From contig NC_089395.1 in the NCBI RefSeq assembly GCF_003171515.1, positions 496,001 through 560,000 of the forward strand: 64,000 bases of DNA, written 5' to 3'. The DNA is from Pyrenophora tritici-repentis. Taxonomy: Eukaryota; Ascomycota; Dothideomycetes; Pleosporales; Pleosporaceae. The position numbers and the translations under genes were made by a program. Shown here one piece after another: positions 10,801 through 22,091 of the stretch. A model generated the notes under the pieces. It ran no database searches. It was given only the letters and a program-made list of their open reading frames with translations, and had not been told where the DNA came from. Numbering within the stretch: the stretch's first letter is position 1; every line of letters starts with the position of its first letter.

Positions 10801-13800
10801 CTATCGCGAGACAGGCGAGGAAAGGGGCGATATGGCAGGTGACTCATCTGTATGCCGTCCCTCTGTCGACACGGCTACAGTGAACGGTGCCGTAGGCGGC
10901 GATGACGCTGCTGCGGGCTTTTGAGGTGAACCGCTTGTGGGTGTGCCGTTCGCCGGCGCGCCGTTCGCTTTGCCCATGATGCTGCCCGGTGGCGTATCTG
11001 GTTCTTCTTCCGGGATCGTCTGGCAGTATGTCTTGAGGACGTGCTTGAGGGCTGGGCGGCGGATGGGTTTTGACAGGAAGAAATCCATGCCCGATTCGAG
11101 ACATTCCTATGATAAATTAGCTTCTGTGATATAAAATAGAGGGCTGGATGCATACCTTGACGTTGCTCTCTTCCGCGTAAGCTGTCAGGGCGACAATGGG
11201 AGCTGAAAAACCTGACTGTCGGATCAGTCGCGTGGATTGCAGACCATCTAGGTTAGGCATCTGGACGTCCATGAAGATGAGATTGTACGGAGCCTGACGC
11301 TCCATGCTCTCCATGACCCGATCGAGCGCTTCTTGGCCGTCCTTTGCAACAGTCACGTCGTAGACATCTTCCAACTTCAACATGCGCAACACAACTTCTT
11401 GATTGGTCTTGTTGTCTTCAGCAACAAGCACCTTGACCTTGGCCCCGCGTTTCGTTGCTTCCGCTTCCACTCGCTTCATGGCAGCTACTTGCGAATTTGG
11501 CGATTCTAGAGGCGCGGGAGAGGCAAAGAAGGGCTGACTAAGACCAACTAGACGCGGTTTCGTATCACTTTCGAATGATACTGGACCTGCTGGTGCGTTG
11601 GCGGGAGTATTTCCAGCGACGATAGGACCACTCGTAGCAGACTGTATTGAGCGAGCCGACAGCGCATCGTCGTGCGATCGACCGCGCGGTTCGTCCATGG
11701 AAAGACTACGTCGTGGGGTCCCCGTTTCTATATTGATATTTCTTGAGCTTGCTGTGCTGTCCGCTCGACTTGATAGGTGCTTCAGTGGTATAACCATGGT
11801 AAAGACACTCCCGTGGCCGACCTCACTCTTAAGACCGATTGTGCCCTTCATCAAACCGGCAAGCTGTGAGCAAATCGACAGCCCAAGACCGGTGCCACCA
11901 AACTTCTTGCTCAGCCCCAAGTCACCCTGGACAAAAGGCTCGAAAATCTTGGTATGGAGATGTTCAGGAATACCCGGACCAGTGTCTTCAACCTCAAATT
12001 CGAAGGATAGCCAACGTCCAGGTGGAGGGGTCGTGGCTCTTTCTTGAGCCATGTAGCGTGAGTATGCGGTTCCCTTATCTCCCATGACGTTGATGACGTT
12101 GGCAGTGTCGTAATGGCTTGGTGTCGTCACTGACACAGATCCAACCTCCGAGGCCGACGCTCTTATGCGAGTTTTCGAATTGCGCATTGAGCTTTGCCGT
12201 GATTGTAACGAGGCTTTGCGACTCTCAGACATGGTAGCTTCTCCCGGGCATCGAATGGTGAGCGTGACAGATCCACCCTGTGGAGTGAACTTGAGACTGT
12301 TCGATACCAAGTTGATGACGACTTGGAGTATTCGGTGTTGATCGCCGTATAAGACCATGTCTTTTAGACGGCCCAGACCGAAAGGTCCAAGATCGCGTAG
12401 TTCGTTGGGCCGTCCCGCTCCATCTAGGTTGTTCTCGTACGGCCCCTCGAATTCGACATTGAGTTTGATCTCGCCTTCCCTAGCCTGTTTCTCGAAAATG
12501 GCCAAGACTTGCGAACTGATGTCTCGCAACCGGAACTCCTTTTCGTCTAGGCTTAACTGCTGACCGACTTGGTTCTTACTGAACGTCAGAAGATCTGTCA
12601 ATAGGTTGAGAAGCAGATCACCGCTCTTGTAGATGATGCCCAAGGATCGTCTGAGCTTGATAGGGTCATCTTCGGACATGCACACCGCGCACATGCCCAA
12701 GATACCATTGAGCGGAGTTTTCAGTTCGTGAGAGATGTTCGCGATGAACAAGGTCTTGCTCTCGTTGGCTGCCTCGGCTGCCTTTTTGCTATGCTCCAGC
12801 TCTGCTGTTCTTTGTGCGACCCGCTCCTCCAGCTTCTCATACTGCATCATGAGCTCGTCGGTCATCTCGTTGAACGTTGTTGTCAGATCAGTAAGTTCGT
12901 CGTGGATAAAGTGCTTCCGGTCCTTTACTTTGCTCGGAATACGAAACTGTCTCCGACGTTCGGCCTCTTTTTTCTCAGCTCGGTTGAGTTTAGCATTCCT
13001 CCGGTAATGGATAATCTGACCAAAGAAGCCTTCCTTGCCAGCAAGATCGTCGCCATTCGGACTTTCGTTGGCGCCGTCATTCTGCGAGCTAAAATCGTCG
13101 TCGTCGTCGTATAGCTGCGGATTTACAGTCTTCCTGGTGGCGTCTCGTAATCTCCGGATGGGTTGACTGGAGAAGTGGGCGACTGGAAAGGTCAGGAGCA
13201 ACATGGCACCCATGGTTCCAAAGACACAAGCGATGATGACGTTGCGAAGGCGGTAGATGGGGCCCCAGACCTCTCTGTGGCTTTGCTCTACCAGTACCAT
13301 CCAATCCACCATAGGGCTGGAGACGACGGCATATCCAACAGCAACGTTATCGCCATCCTCATTGTTGGTCGAGATTAGGCTGCCTGCGTTGTTGGTAGCG
13401 CCAGTAGCGCGGGTGAAGCCGGTGCGGATGGCAGGATATCTTGTCCAGTCAAAAGGTGGCAGATCAAGGGCAGTGTCGTATAGACCATGACGCTGTACGC
13501 CGTTCCTTTTTGTTGGTGGAGCAAGGTAACGGACCTGGAAATTCTCAGGCGCCTCCTCGGGTACCGCAGCATCAAACAAGTACTGGGGTGGAAAAGTATT
13601 GGTAGCATTGTCGGGTCCGAAGAGTAGGGTCAGACCACTATCGTCGAGACCTTCGATGGCGTTGACAACATTTGTGATGAGCGCTCCGTCCATTACCAAA
13701 ACGAGCCATCCAAGCGTTTCAATGTTCGATGTGTTATTGATGATGGGCAAGGTGACTGATACAAGGCTGAGGGTCCCATTGACACGAAACGGACCAGAGA

Positions 13801-14446
13801 AGAGATAACTTGTATTGTCGATGGTCCTCCCTTTATAATGTGCCTTGTACCTGGACACGGTCGAGTTGTAGGCTATCTTCTCGATATTGAACTTGGGGTA
13901 GAGCTCGGAGATGAAGCCATAGTCAGAATCGCCTAACGTTGCGTTCTGGCCATCAGGTTTCAACATGGGCAATACAACGTCCAACATACTAACAGCGGTC
14001 CTGCTGAATATAGCACGCTCCGAGGAATTGTAGGGGAATATCTGGGCCTGTACGGCCACACGCGTCTTCATATCACCGGAGAAGATGGCATCGTAGTCTT
14101 CCTCGACCCGGCTCCAGCTGACAGGGGCATTGCCGGCGTAGTAGCGGTTGAGTGCGGACTGTGGAGAGAGACGATTCGCAGCTTGTTGGACAAGAATCTG
14201 CATAAGGGCCAGATTCGAGGAGAGTTGTGCGGCCTTGAGCGAGGCTGTGAGCGTCAGGCGGGTTGAGCGCACGTCAAGCACAAAATTGTGGTTGGTGAGC
14301 TGGCAAAGTCAGCAAGATGCAACATGTTAAACTAGAACGTCTCTATATACCCAAGTTGCAACTGCTATAACGGCCAAGCCGATCATTGAGGCTAGCAGAA
14401 CTAAACATCCCAATTGCTCGCGAATGGGAATCCGCATCTTGACCAT
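10801..14446 (-). CDS. sln1: Sln1-type hybrid histidine kinase (osmosensor of the HOG phosphorelay)
   Basis: Three exons: 14446-14351, 14299-11156, 11106-10801 (1181 aa). Exon 1 encodes [10 protein letters not shown] and TM1, the conserved Sln1 start; ATG 14446 is three codons upstream of that Met. Order: TM1 (~15-33), extracytoplasmic sensor region (~35-380), TM2 ([19 protein letters not shown], ~385), HAMP ([11 protein letters not shown]), coiled coil, HisKA with the phosphorylated His in [12 protein letters not shown] (~554), HATPase_c (N-box [12 protein letters not shown]1 [11 protein letters not shown]2 [10 protein letters not shown]), and a receiver with [12 protein letters not shown] and the acceptor Asp in FMDVQMP (~1042). 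The last exon completes the receiver ([12 protein letters not shown]), followed by a disordered Pro/Ser/Thr tail. Known of the family: a plasma-membrane sensor that signals through Ypd1 to Ssk1 and Hog1. A second kinase feeding the same pathway (Nik1-type) lies 12.5 kb away. Confidence 0.95.
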
Positions 14447-15944
14447 TCCGCAGGGGACGCTTGTCCCGCTGGGTGTGGTTTCCTCTCCAAGTGGTAGGGG
14501 AAGGCGCGCCGCGGCCTAGGAAGGTGCGGAAAAAGCGAGCAGCTGAGGGGCGCAGACGACGTGCGTGGTCGAAGGGCGGTGTTGGCTGTGGGGTTATCGT
14601 ATCCCATGGATTACAGTATTATGACGACGACGTTTTCCGGTGATATCGTGGGCGATGAATGTCGTTAAAGTCCATGCGATCGGGGCTGGAAGGCGCAACT
14701 GGCAGGCGTGGGGGAGGGCTCGAGTGAAAGCACACGGCAGAGGCAGCTAGGCCATAAACAGCAAGACACGGCCGGTACAGCAGGAAAGCAGGTGTTGCAG
14801 GCGCGAAAAGAAAGGACGAGCAGATTGCTCTGGCGGCTGAGGTGGCGGACCAAGTGTACGGGAAGACGGGCGAGAACCAAGAGAGCACCGGGTCTGACTA
14901 CGCCTGTCGCGTCCGCTTCGTGGGAACAGGACAACAGCCGGGGCCTCGCGAGAGATTAGTTTCCGTCCCTTGTGGTTTAGGGTCGCTGGCGTGCAGTTCG
15001 CTTGCTGCTTGCATTTACGGGCTGCGCGAGTTCCAGACCTACTGGTCGCCTTCGCCACAACTGGTGGTTCAGGCCAGGACACCTGTTGCTGCAGAGATAG
15101 GCCATCTAGACTCTATGTGCTTCAGCCACACGATATGTTGCACAGCTCCGGCACCAACATGTTTTGTTCTTTCAAGGTAGATTGACGCCGTTCCCACACG
15201 ACGACCCGACATAGTTCGGGTGCGCTTGGCGGGCGGGGATGGCCTTGTCATGCTGAGCAAGCCTGATCCACTGTGCAATGCGCCATCAGCAGATTCGCCA
15301 TGATCCAGAACACGGCGCGCGACGTCGGCTCGCTTGCGGGCTCGAGCATGACCCCACCCCGGTCGCAAGGCCAGACGTCTTCCAGTCAACAATTTTGACC
15401 AGTTTTGCTGGTGGTGGTGGTGGTGGTGGTGGTGGTGGTGGTGGTGGTGGTGGGTGGCATAAACTCCGAACGGCTACTACTCTCCTGCTAACAGTCGTTC
15501 AAACGGCCGGTCCGCGCCGCTGTCGTAGCCAAGCCGCTGTCACGCCTATGCTCACTACTGTTACCGACACCAGCTGCAACACCGTCCATCTTCAATTGCA
15601 CGCGCCGGTATGCTGGATCATGCCCCGGATCTACTCCCCTCGGCCCTACTACCCGCCCCAGGACAGCGCCATATCGACACTATACCGCCTTGACGTTTCC
15701 CTATCCATTTCCGATTGCATGCGAATCCTGTCTTACGTACACGGTGCATCTTTGTCACGTTATGCGCTGACGTAGCCGCACGATTACTGTCAAACACCCG
15801 CGGACTCCTGATACAACGATGCGCCATAGTTTATCATTCTCTACAGGCCAGTGGGCTGATTAAAATTATGATAGGGAAACGTGTAATTCGAATACAATGC
15901 CACGCACGACATGCTCAGCTGACCGCTATGCCACACGACCCCAC
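14447..15944. other. SLN1-like promoter/leader and spacer
   Basis: 1.5 kb upstream of the kinase and downstream of the next minus-strand gene. It holds a (TGG)15 microsatellite (listed separately). The open frame running through that repeat is a poly-Gly artefact. No gene is supported. Confidence 0.55.
15409..15453. repeat. (TGG)15 trinucleotide microsatellite
   Basis: Perfect TGG repeat, about 15 units, roughly 960 bp upstream of the SLN1-like start. It is likely polymorphic in length between isolates. Confidence 0.95.
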
Positions 15945-16730
15945 CTAGTTGCCCATGGTCGAGTACCCAGCCGTCGAGCCCCGATGCAGCGACCGAAGTC
16001 GCGTGTCTCTGCTCAGTGAGCCTGACCGACCCGGCCCGTCCGATCTAGGATTCATATAGTTTCTGCCCATTCTTTTCAAAAAGGTGAGCACTACCATCAT
16101 GCTGCACGCCAGCTTGTGCATACCATCCTCCTGCAGTGCCAGACCGCGGCGATATATGGTCAACTCTCCAACCGAGGCTCCCCTTGATGCCAGCACCCCT
16201 TTCTCGGAAAAGGTAAAGCGGGCAATGACGGTGCCCGAACTTCTCTCGCACAGTACCAAGGCAATGGGTCGCATTTCTAGCATCCAGACATATGTTTCGT
16301 CTCCGACCGCAACAGTCCAATCCTCAAAGTTCGGCGACTCCATGTCGTGTCTTGTGCTCCGGCCGTTCGCAGAAGTATAGTCAAAGTACGCACGGGGACG
16401 CCAAGGGAACCCCCCGTTATTATTGAAGGATATGGCAGCTATGTTGCGCTGTCGGAAGTCGTGTGATGTGTGTAGCACCTCCAGCTCGGGCTTCTTCGAG
16501 AATACGCGGAAGCTGTTTGTCGTGAATCGGTACGAGGAAGCGGCGGGCGCATCGTACGCAGCCAGCATTTGTATCTTACTGTCGTACTGTCGAAGACGAT
16601 ACGTGATGAACGGCCCGTCGAATGCGCCGCCATCGTAAGGAGGCGGAGTAGACATTTCGTCATAGGCGGGGAGATCATCGTCGTGGGCAACGCCCAGGTC
16701 CCAAGTATCTACGTGCAATGTGGTCGTCAT
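15945..16730 (-). CDS. Hypothetical protein, possibly tubby-like/DUF6593-type beta fold
   Basis: Single exon, 261 aa, with a clean start (MTTTLHVDTWDLG) and stop. The N-terminus is acidic and Pro-rich with a PPPYD motif, a possible WW-domain ligand. The centre alternates short hydrophobic and polar runs typical of beta strands (FITYRLRQYDSKIQML, SYRFTTNSFRVFSK, DWTVAVGDETYVWMLE, GTVIARFTFSEKG) and ends in a hydrophobic helix (LACSMMVVLTFLKRMGRNY). That layout, with a final buried helix, resembles tubby-like/LURP-one/DUF6593 folds, but the match is by eye only. The basic, Ser/Arg-rich C-terminal tail is probably disordered. Function unknown; no signal peptide. Confidence 0.7.
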   Translation of the reverse strand: MTTTLHVDTWDLGVAHDDDLPAYDEMSTPPPYDGGAFDGPFITYRLRQYDSKIQMLAAYDAPAASSYRFTTNSFRVFSKKPELEVLHTSHDFRQRNIAAISFNNNGGFPWRPRAYFDYTSANGRSTRHDMESPNFEDWTVAVGDETYVWMLEMRPIALVLCERSSGTVIARFTFSEKGVLASRGASVGELTIYRRGLALQEDGMHKLACSMMVVLTFLKRMGRNYMNPRSDGPGRSGSLSRDTRLRSLHRGSTAGYSTMGN

Positions 16731-17274
16731 GTTGAGTTTTGGGCATTGCGCAGGCTGCTAATCAAAGGGCTCTGGCCTATATATCCCCGTGGCGGCCATT
16801 TCGACCGTATACATTGTGTGCGTGAGCGGTGTTGGCGTCTGACGGGGACAAGACCGTCCAAGTCTCTTCCACCAACCATAGCGTTAGTCATCCGTAATAC
16901 ACGCGTGTGCCAACATCGCCCATCGCACATCACAATATTGGCATACTTCAGACCTTTGCATCGATGAATACACGCGTGTACCTTTATTATCGACTTTGCG
17001 AGTGACTTTACGCGATAGGGTCCTTCTTACCTCTCAGACTGGTGGCTCCTGCTGTCGGAAAGCCGCTAGTCGAACCGCTTCAAATCATGGTGCAGTCCCT
17101 TACTCCCTTGATCCCACGCCTGTCTTTTGCTCATACAGTACCCTGCTTGTTGTAAGAAATGACAAGATGCCACGAAGACCAAGAAGCCATACCTACTAAA
17201 AAGAGCTAGCCTAGGTAGCATGTCGGCCTATCTTGACCAACCCCGCCTCACAATCATCGGGGCCAACTTGCCGC
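16731..17274. other. Divergent intergenic spacer (hypothetical gene / HET gene)
   Basis: 544 bp between a minus-strand start and a plus-strand start. The sequence ACACGCGTGT(GA/AC) occurs twice (16900-16910 and 16971-16980), a small palindromic pair that could be a regulatory site. No gene is supported. Confidence 0.5.
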
Positions 17275-19513
17275 ATGCTTCATCATGGCCAATGCACTCC
17301 GCCGCTATCCGATTCATTCATGAGACTGCGCAGCATCACAAAGCACGCCCGTGTCAACCGCAGCACTCAGCTGGCCTGTGACTTCGGCAATTACCGATAT
17401 GAGGCTTTGTCCTCGCCCACTTGCATACGTTTGCTGGAGCTGCTGCCATATGCACATGGATATCGCCTGCGTTGTGCATTGAAGACGTTTGAACTACAGT
17501 ATGCGCCTCCTTTCAAGGCTCTGTCTTACACTTGGGGTCCAGCCCAGACAGTCATCGGAAAACCGCGAACACAGAGGGGAAGGAAGGCGCGATCAAACCT
17601 GACTGAGGAGGCAGCTACGGCCCGCCGTCATCCTATCATCTGTGATGGACAGCTTATAAATATCACCGACACTCTCCGGGATGCACTGGCAATGCTCGCA
17701 AATGCCATCAACTTGCCGCAGATGCCCAAGATTCCAAGCTACTACTGGGTTGACAGCTTGTGCGTTGATCAACAGAACATTGGCGAAAGAAACACTCAAG
17801 TCGCCCAAATGGCGGATGTGTTCAGGAGAGCAGAAGGTGTTGTGGTATGGCTGGGTAAAGAGGATGAGTATATAGAGGACGCCATTACTACCATGCAAAG
17901 GATATCGACCATTCCTGAAAGTGACTGGCGACTAGTACCTTATACATCCTTCTACAACCCGAAAGATAGCGACTTGATAAGGGCTACAAAACTTACCTAT
18001 TACAACTGGCTAGGCTTCATAGTTCTTCTCAACCGTCCGTGGTTTAGGAGGGCATGGGTATGTCTGCCTACTCTTGATGTCGAATGAAAACTGACTCACA
18101 AAGGTGGTGCAAGAGATTGCGCTTGGCAAATCTGCTATTGTCGTGTGCGGTAGCAAAGTCTTCACTTGGGACATGCTGTCCAAAACCTTGTCGTTTGTAA
18201 AAGCTACAAGATGGTATCATCATCTCTCTACAGAGAAGCTGAGACACTTGAGAGAGCTGCGGAAGCATCCAGGCATCTACAAGCAAGTTCTTAAATCACA
18301 GCTATCGGTCAATATTAGTTCTCTCTTTCTCAATGAGACTCGGCTTACAATATCTGCATTGGACGAGAAGAATACCGGCCCAGTCCGACAGCCTCCTTTT
18401 ACGAATCTGCTGAGCAAACATCGTTTCACTGAGTCGACGGACCCTCGAGACAAAGTATACGCTTTTCTCGGCCTGGCCAACAGAAACATGGCTCCTTTCC
18501 ATATGCTCCCCAAAGCACTTGTACCAAACTACAATCTCAGCGTACAGGAAGTTTTCACAGAAGCAGCGACTGTCTTGATGTTCTCCTACAAAAACCTTTC
18601 CTGGCTGTCGCATGTCGAAGACTCCTCGCAAAGAAAGATACCGGGACTTCCCTCCTGGGTGCCCGATCTTAGTGTGCCGCTCGATCCCTACTCTTTGAGT
18701 TACCGTGGTCCTGGCCATTGGAGAGCAGCTAGCCACTGTGCCTGGCGCCCGGATATCGCTAGTATGGAGAGGGGCCTGCTCAAAGTTGTGGGCTATCATT
18801 TGGATCGTATTGACCAGACATCGATACTTTTAAACGAGTCAGCAGATTCATCGGCGACATGGGCTAGTATAGTAAAGCTTGCGCTTGCACTCAAGCTGCC
18901 GTATCCGGATCCAGGAAAAAGCGGGAAAAAGCCATCTCGTGTCGAGGTACTTTGGCGGACGCTAACAACCGACATCTACAACCATACCTATCCCGCTCCC
19001 CCAGAAACAGGATCCTTGTTCTTAGAATACATCCTCAACCTGCAGATTCGCCATAGGCTCACCCCATGGTCTAGCGCCGATGAATTCCAACCTCATCACT
19101 CGCCGTTGTCGGACCTGGTATACCCGGAATGGCGTAAGCTTCTCGAACTCGAGCCGCCAGACTCTTCTTACTGCCTGGATCTATATATTAAACGTCTGGC
19201 TGTTGTGGTGGAAAGTATGTTCAACGGCACGTACTCGCCCATCGGACTGGCGCAACTACAACATGAGCTTGATCAGAGCACGGGGAAACAGCGCCGACTG
19301 TTCAAGACAAGTAGAGGCTTCATGGGTACGGGTGCACGATCGTTGCGCGCAGGTGATGAAGTGTGGGTGCTACACCGTGGTAGTCTTCCTTTTGTCCTTC
19401 GTCCGCTTCCGAATGGTCGATACCGTCTTATCGGCGAGTCGTTTGTGTACGGCGTCATGCATGGTGAAGTGTTACAAATGGGTCTTCCGCGAGAGAATAT
19501 TGTTATTCAGTAG
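17275..19513 (+). CDS. HET-domain (heterokaryon incompatibility) protein
   Basis: Two exons, 17275-18057 and 18104-19513 (730 aa). The 46-bp intron (GTATGT ... CTGACTCACAAAG) falls inside the conserved RPWFRRAW|VVQEI motif. The HET domain (PF06985) spans about residues 70-250, with FKALSYTWG, the YYWVDSLCVDQQN block, an ER-x-x-QV-x-x-M helix, and GVVVWLG. The C-terminal part has the usual DPRDKVYAFLGLA and PGLPSWVPDLSVPL motifs and ends in the GDEVWVLHRGSLPFVLRPL segment of the family. HET proteins trigger programmed cell death on non-self recognition; most family members have no assigned partner. There is no NACHT or other signalling domain. The start is uncertain: ATG 17275 and ATG 17320 are both in frame, and the frame is open to about 17233 without another ATG. 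Confidence 0.9.
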
Positions 19514-19900
19514 GCTGTAATGTTGTATTTCAAGTACACCTTTGTCGTTTAATTTTCCTGTCAATATTCATCTCTTTTCGCACGTCTAGATATTGGTCAC
19601 TCACTAGGGTGCACGCTTCTAGTAGAGCCAATAGGGTTGGATGTAATTCTTTACCTTTTGTTCCTGCTCTCCGCTCTTTCTGGTTAGTCATCTCAGATTC
19701 ACCTAGTCTTTTGAAATTGGTGCCAAGGCCAGAAAGCGCAGGTGAGCGTGAGTATCAGCCCGTTTGCTCGACAATACGTCAGGGTAAACAACAACAACAA
19801 CAACAACACTTAATCCGCAACATGACCACCCTCTCGCTGCCGCTTCCTATAACTACTGCTTCTCAGCTGTCTAAGAGCGCTCCAATCCCACCGGTAACTC
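19514..19900. other. Intergenic with (CAA)n and an upstream open frame
   Basis: It contains a short CAA repeat at 19789-19806, just before an ATG at 19822. That ATG opens a different frame (MTTLSLPLPITT...), which either stops at 19945 unspliced or shortly after the first intron. It is therefore best read as an upstream ORF in the leader of the next gene. Confidence 0.5.
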
Positions 19901-20831
19901 ATGATAATCCCCTCCGCGAGGTAAGCTATAAACTCAACCCACATTGACACGACACACTCAACATCCAAGAAACCCCTTCAGAAGCAGAATGGAGCGCAAC
20001 CCCATGCCAATACCTAAACCACCCCCAACCTGGGGAGAAAAGCAGATCGAAGTCGCCCGCCGCCGAACCCTACTCAATTATCATGTCCCGACCTCGCCAC
20101 ACTCTTTTGTTGACTGGCATCGAACGCTTGTCATAGTTCCGCACATCGCCACCAAAGTCGAAGACTTGTACGCCGACCGAAGCCAAACCCTCGCCCAGCG
20201 TCTACACTTCAAGAACGCGCTCATCGCCGCCACCGCCGCCACTCCCGCCGCTCACAGACTGCCTATCGCTGCTAATTCGGCTTTGCTCGCCACACCCCCT
20301 GTCTCGGACCTCGAAATCTTATACACCCGCATTCTCACTCTCTACAACGCCCGTCTTGCTTATATCCAGGCAGAGGGCGCTCGACGCATGTCGATGTGGG
20401 CGGATTGGTGGCACGAAACCTCCAAGCCCTCTCCGCACTGTAACGAAGCGGAAGTAAACGCATGCATCTCCACCATTGCGTTTTTGGAGGACGATTACCT
20501 CAAGCGCAAAGTGGAATTTGTGGCGGAGATTCACGCACTACTTGAGCCGGGTGATAAGGCGAGGGCGGACGCGGTGTTGGAGGATCTGGAAATATTGTAC
20601 CCAGTGTTGAAGGATACGGGGTTTTTGAAGCGGGTGATGGAGGGAGATGGGGGCGCGTTTGTGGGGTTGAGGGGGGTAAGTTATCATGTTGTTGTTTGTT
20701 GTTTGTTGTTTTGTAGTTTTTGGAGGGCTTTGGCGTTGCGGATTGATAGGAGGAGGAGGGAGGAGGGGTGATGGAGGGAGCTGGCTTGGGTTGGAGTGCT
20801 AATCTTTGTGCAGAAACTCCCGCAGGTCTGA
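19901..20831 (+). CDS. Hypothetical protein (fungal, unknown)
   Basis: Model: exons 19901-19920, 19970-20675 and 20814-20831 (247 aa). The first intron (49 bp; GTAAGC donor, CCAAG acceptor) links ATG ATA ATC... in phase to NPFRSRMERNPMPIPKPPPT; an alternative start is ATG 19989 without that exon. The body is helical: KQIEVARRRTLLNYHVPTS, SFVDWHRTLVIVPHIATKVE, LYTRILTLYNARLAYIQAEG, MSMWADWWHETS, and a C-terminal helix pair ending GFLKRVMEGDGGAFVGLRG. The last intron (138 bp, GTAAGT...GTGCAG) gives a five-residue final exon; unspliced, the frame ends at 20771. Composition and codon use look genuine. I recognise no domain; it could be cytosolic or nuclear. Confidence 0.5.
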
Positions 20832-21285
20832 GTACGCCCAGACTCCGCTTGATTCTTTTCTCTGCCAACAAGGAAAAGGTAAGACTATGACTTCTCTCTT
20901 TACGACATCTTCTGGCGTCTTGATTTTTTACTTTCTTGCATGCCTGCTTGCTTGCTTTCGATTTTTAGGGGGAGAGGGGTGGGAGAACGGATCTTGATGG
21001 GTAGGGTTGAATTAGGCGGGTGTCTTGTTTTCTTACCTTCCTACGTTCCTGCTTACCTGCTTCCAAGTCTTGCAAGAAGAAACGGCTTTTGCGTAGGCGG
21101 AGGCGGAGTAGGCGGTTCTTCTTAATTTCTTTCTTGATTTTTTCTTCTTATGTTTTTTCTTCTTCATCTGTACGATTACAATAAGCGGACAAGCGGACAG
21201 GATGAAAGGATAGGGCATAGGAGGTAGTGATGCTAATCGAGTTTTTCTTTTCTTTCCGACCCTATGTCTGCATTCTGCATGTATA

Positions 21286-21405
21286 CACCTAGGTGACACA
21301 AAACACTTAACATCCTAGTACGCCAAAGCCCTTGTAGACGCCAGATATACCTATCAGGATATAGACTACAGGCGTTCATCCACACTGTCGGCCTTCCTAG
21401 ATAGC
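21286..21405. mobile_element. Degenerate MITE-like element, copy A
   Basis: It begins CACCTAGGTGACACAAAACA and shares the internal blocks GTAGACGCCAGA, ACCTATCAG and ACACTGTCGG with copy B, in the same order and spacing. Its left end matches the terminal repeat of the better-preserved copy at 50796. The right end is eroded, so the boundary is approximate. Confidence 0.55.
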
Positions 21406-21444
21406 GGCTAGTTTACCGTGCATCACCAAAAACAACACATGTAC

Positions 21445-21558
21445 GCACCCAGGTAGTATAAAATACTTGATATACTGGGCTACAGAGGTAACTGTAGACG
21501 CCAGACACGCCTATTAGATGCGCTTATCTACATTGTCGAGTATCTCATGTCACCTACA
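21445..21558. mobile_element. Degenerate MITE-like element, copy B
   Basis: It begins CACCCAGGTAGTATAAAATA and ends near GTATCTCATGTCACCTAC, giving imperfect terminal inverted repeats. Its core (CTGTAGACGCCAGACACGCC then TATTAGATGCGCTTA) matches the reverse complement of the core of the 50796 element (CTGTAGTCGGCATATAACGC then CTGTTAGATGCTTA). The two copies therefore lie in opposite orientation. Confidence 0.65.
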
Positions 21559-22091
21559 TCACACTCACAAAACAATACAACACTTCCAAAGACGCATGTG
21601 TAAACAGCTAATCTGGGTTTGAAACGACATACCTTCGATATTACAAAGCCACACCCCCTTCCCCATGCTCATCCCCTAGTATTATCCCCCCTTCATGCCC
21701 ATCACACCCCCACCCCCTCCCAGTCCCATGAATTGTTGCAACGAGACGAAGAACAAGAATGAAACCTTCGAATCCACTGAAGAAAACGCCGGATAACCCT
21801 ACTACAAGCAGCGGGGCAAGGAAAAAAGCACTTGCCGCCGCCGCCGCTTTGATCATAAGCGATCGGGTATCAAAAATGAAGGAACACACAGACACACGAC
21901 GCGCATACGCGGCGGTGTCGTCTAAAACATGTTTGCTGGATATAGCACACATCCACAAGTCTAAGAGAAATCCCGCGGTGGAAAAAGAAATCTGTACGAA
22001 GGAAAGCGTGTCATGTACGACGAGGACTCCTCCATGTACAACCTTTCCCGAGAAAGAAACATGATGAGCTGAGAAGATATTCCACACCACT

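Larger units (their letters stand above)
20832..22091. other. Repeat-bearing convergent spacer
   Basis: 1.26 kb between the hypothetical gene and the SNF2 gene stop. It contains two degenerate copies of a short inverted-repeat element (21286-21405 and 21445-21558, listed separately), pyrimidine-rich tracts near 21115-21170, and GCC repeats at 21826-21840. No gene is supported. Confidence 0.6.

Noticed and set aside
15278..15775. 165-aa frame with a poly-Gly stretch
   Set aside because: It exists only because a TGG microsatellite reads as Gly; no domain, no splice partners.
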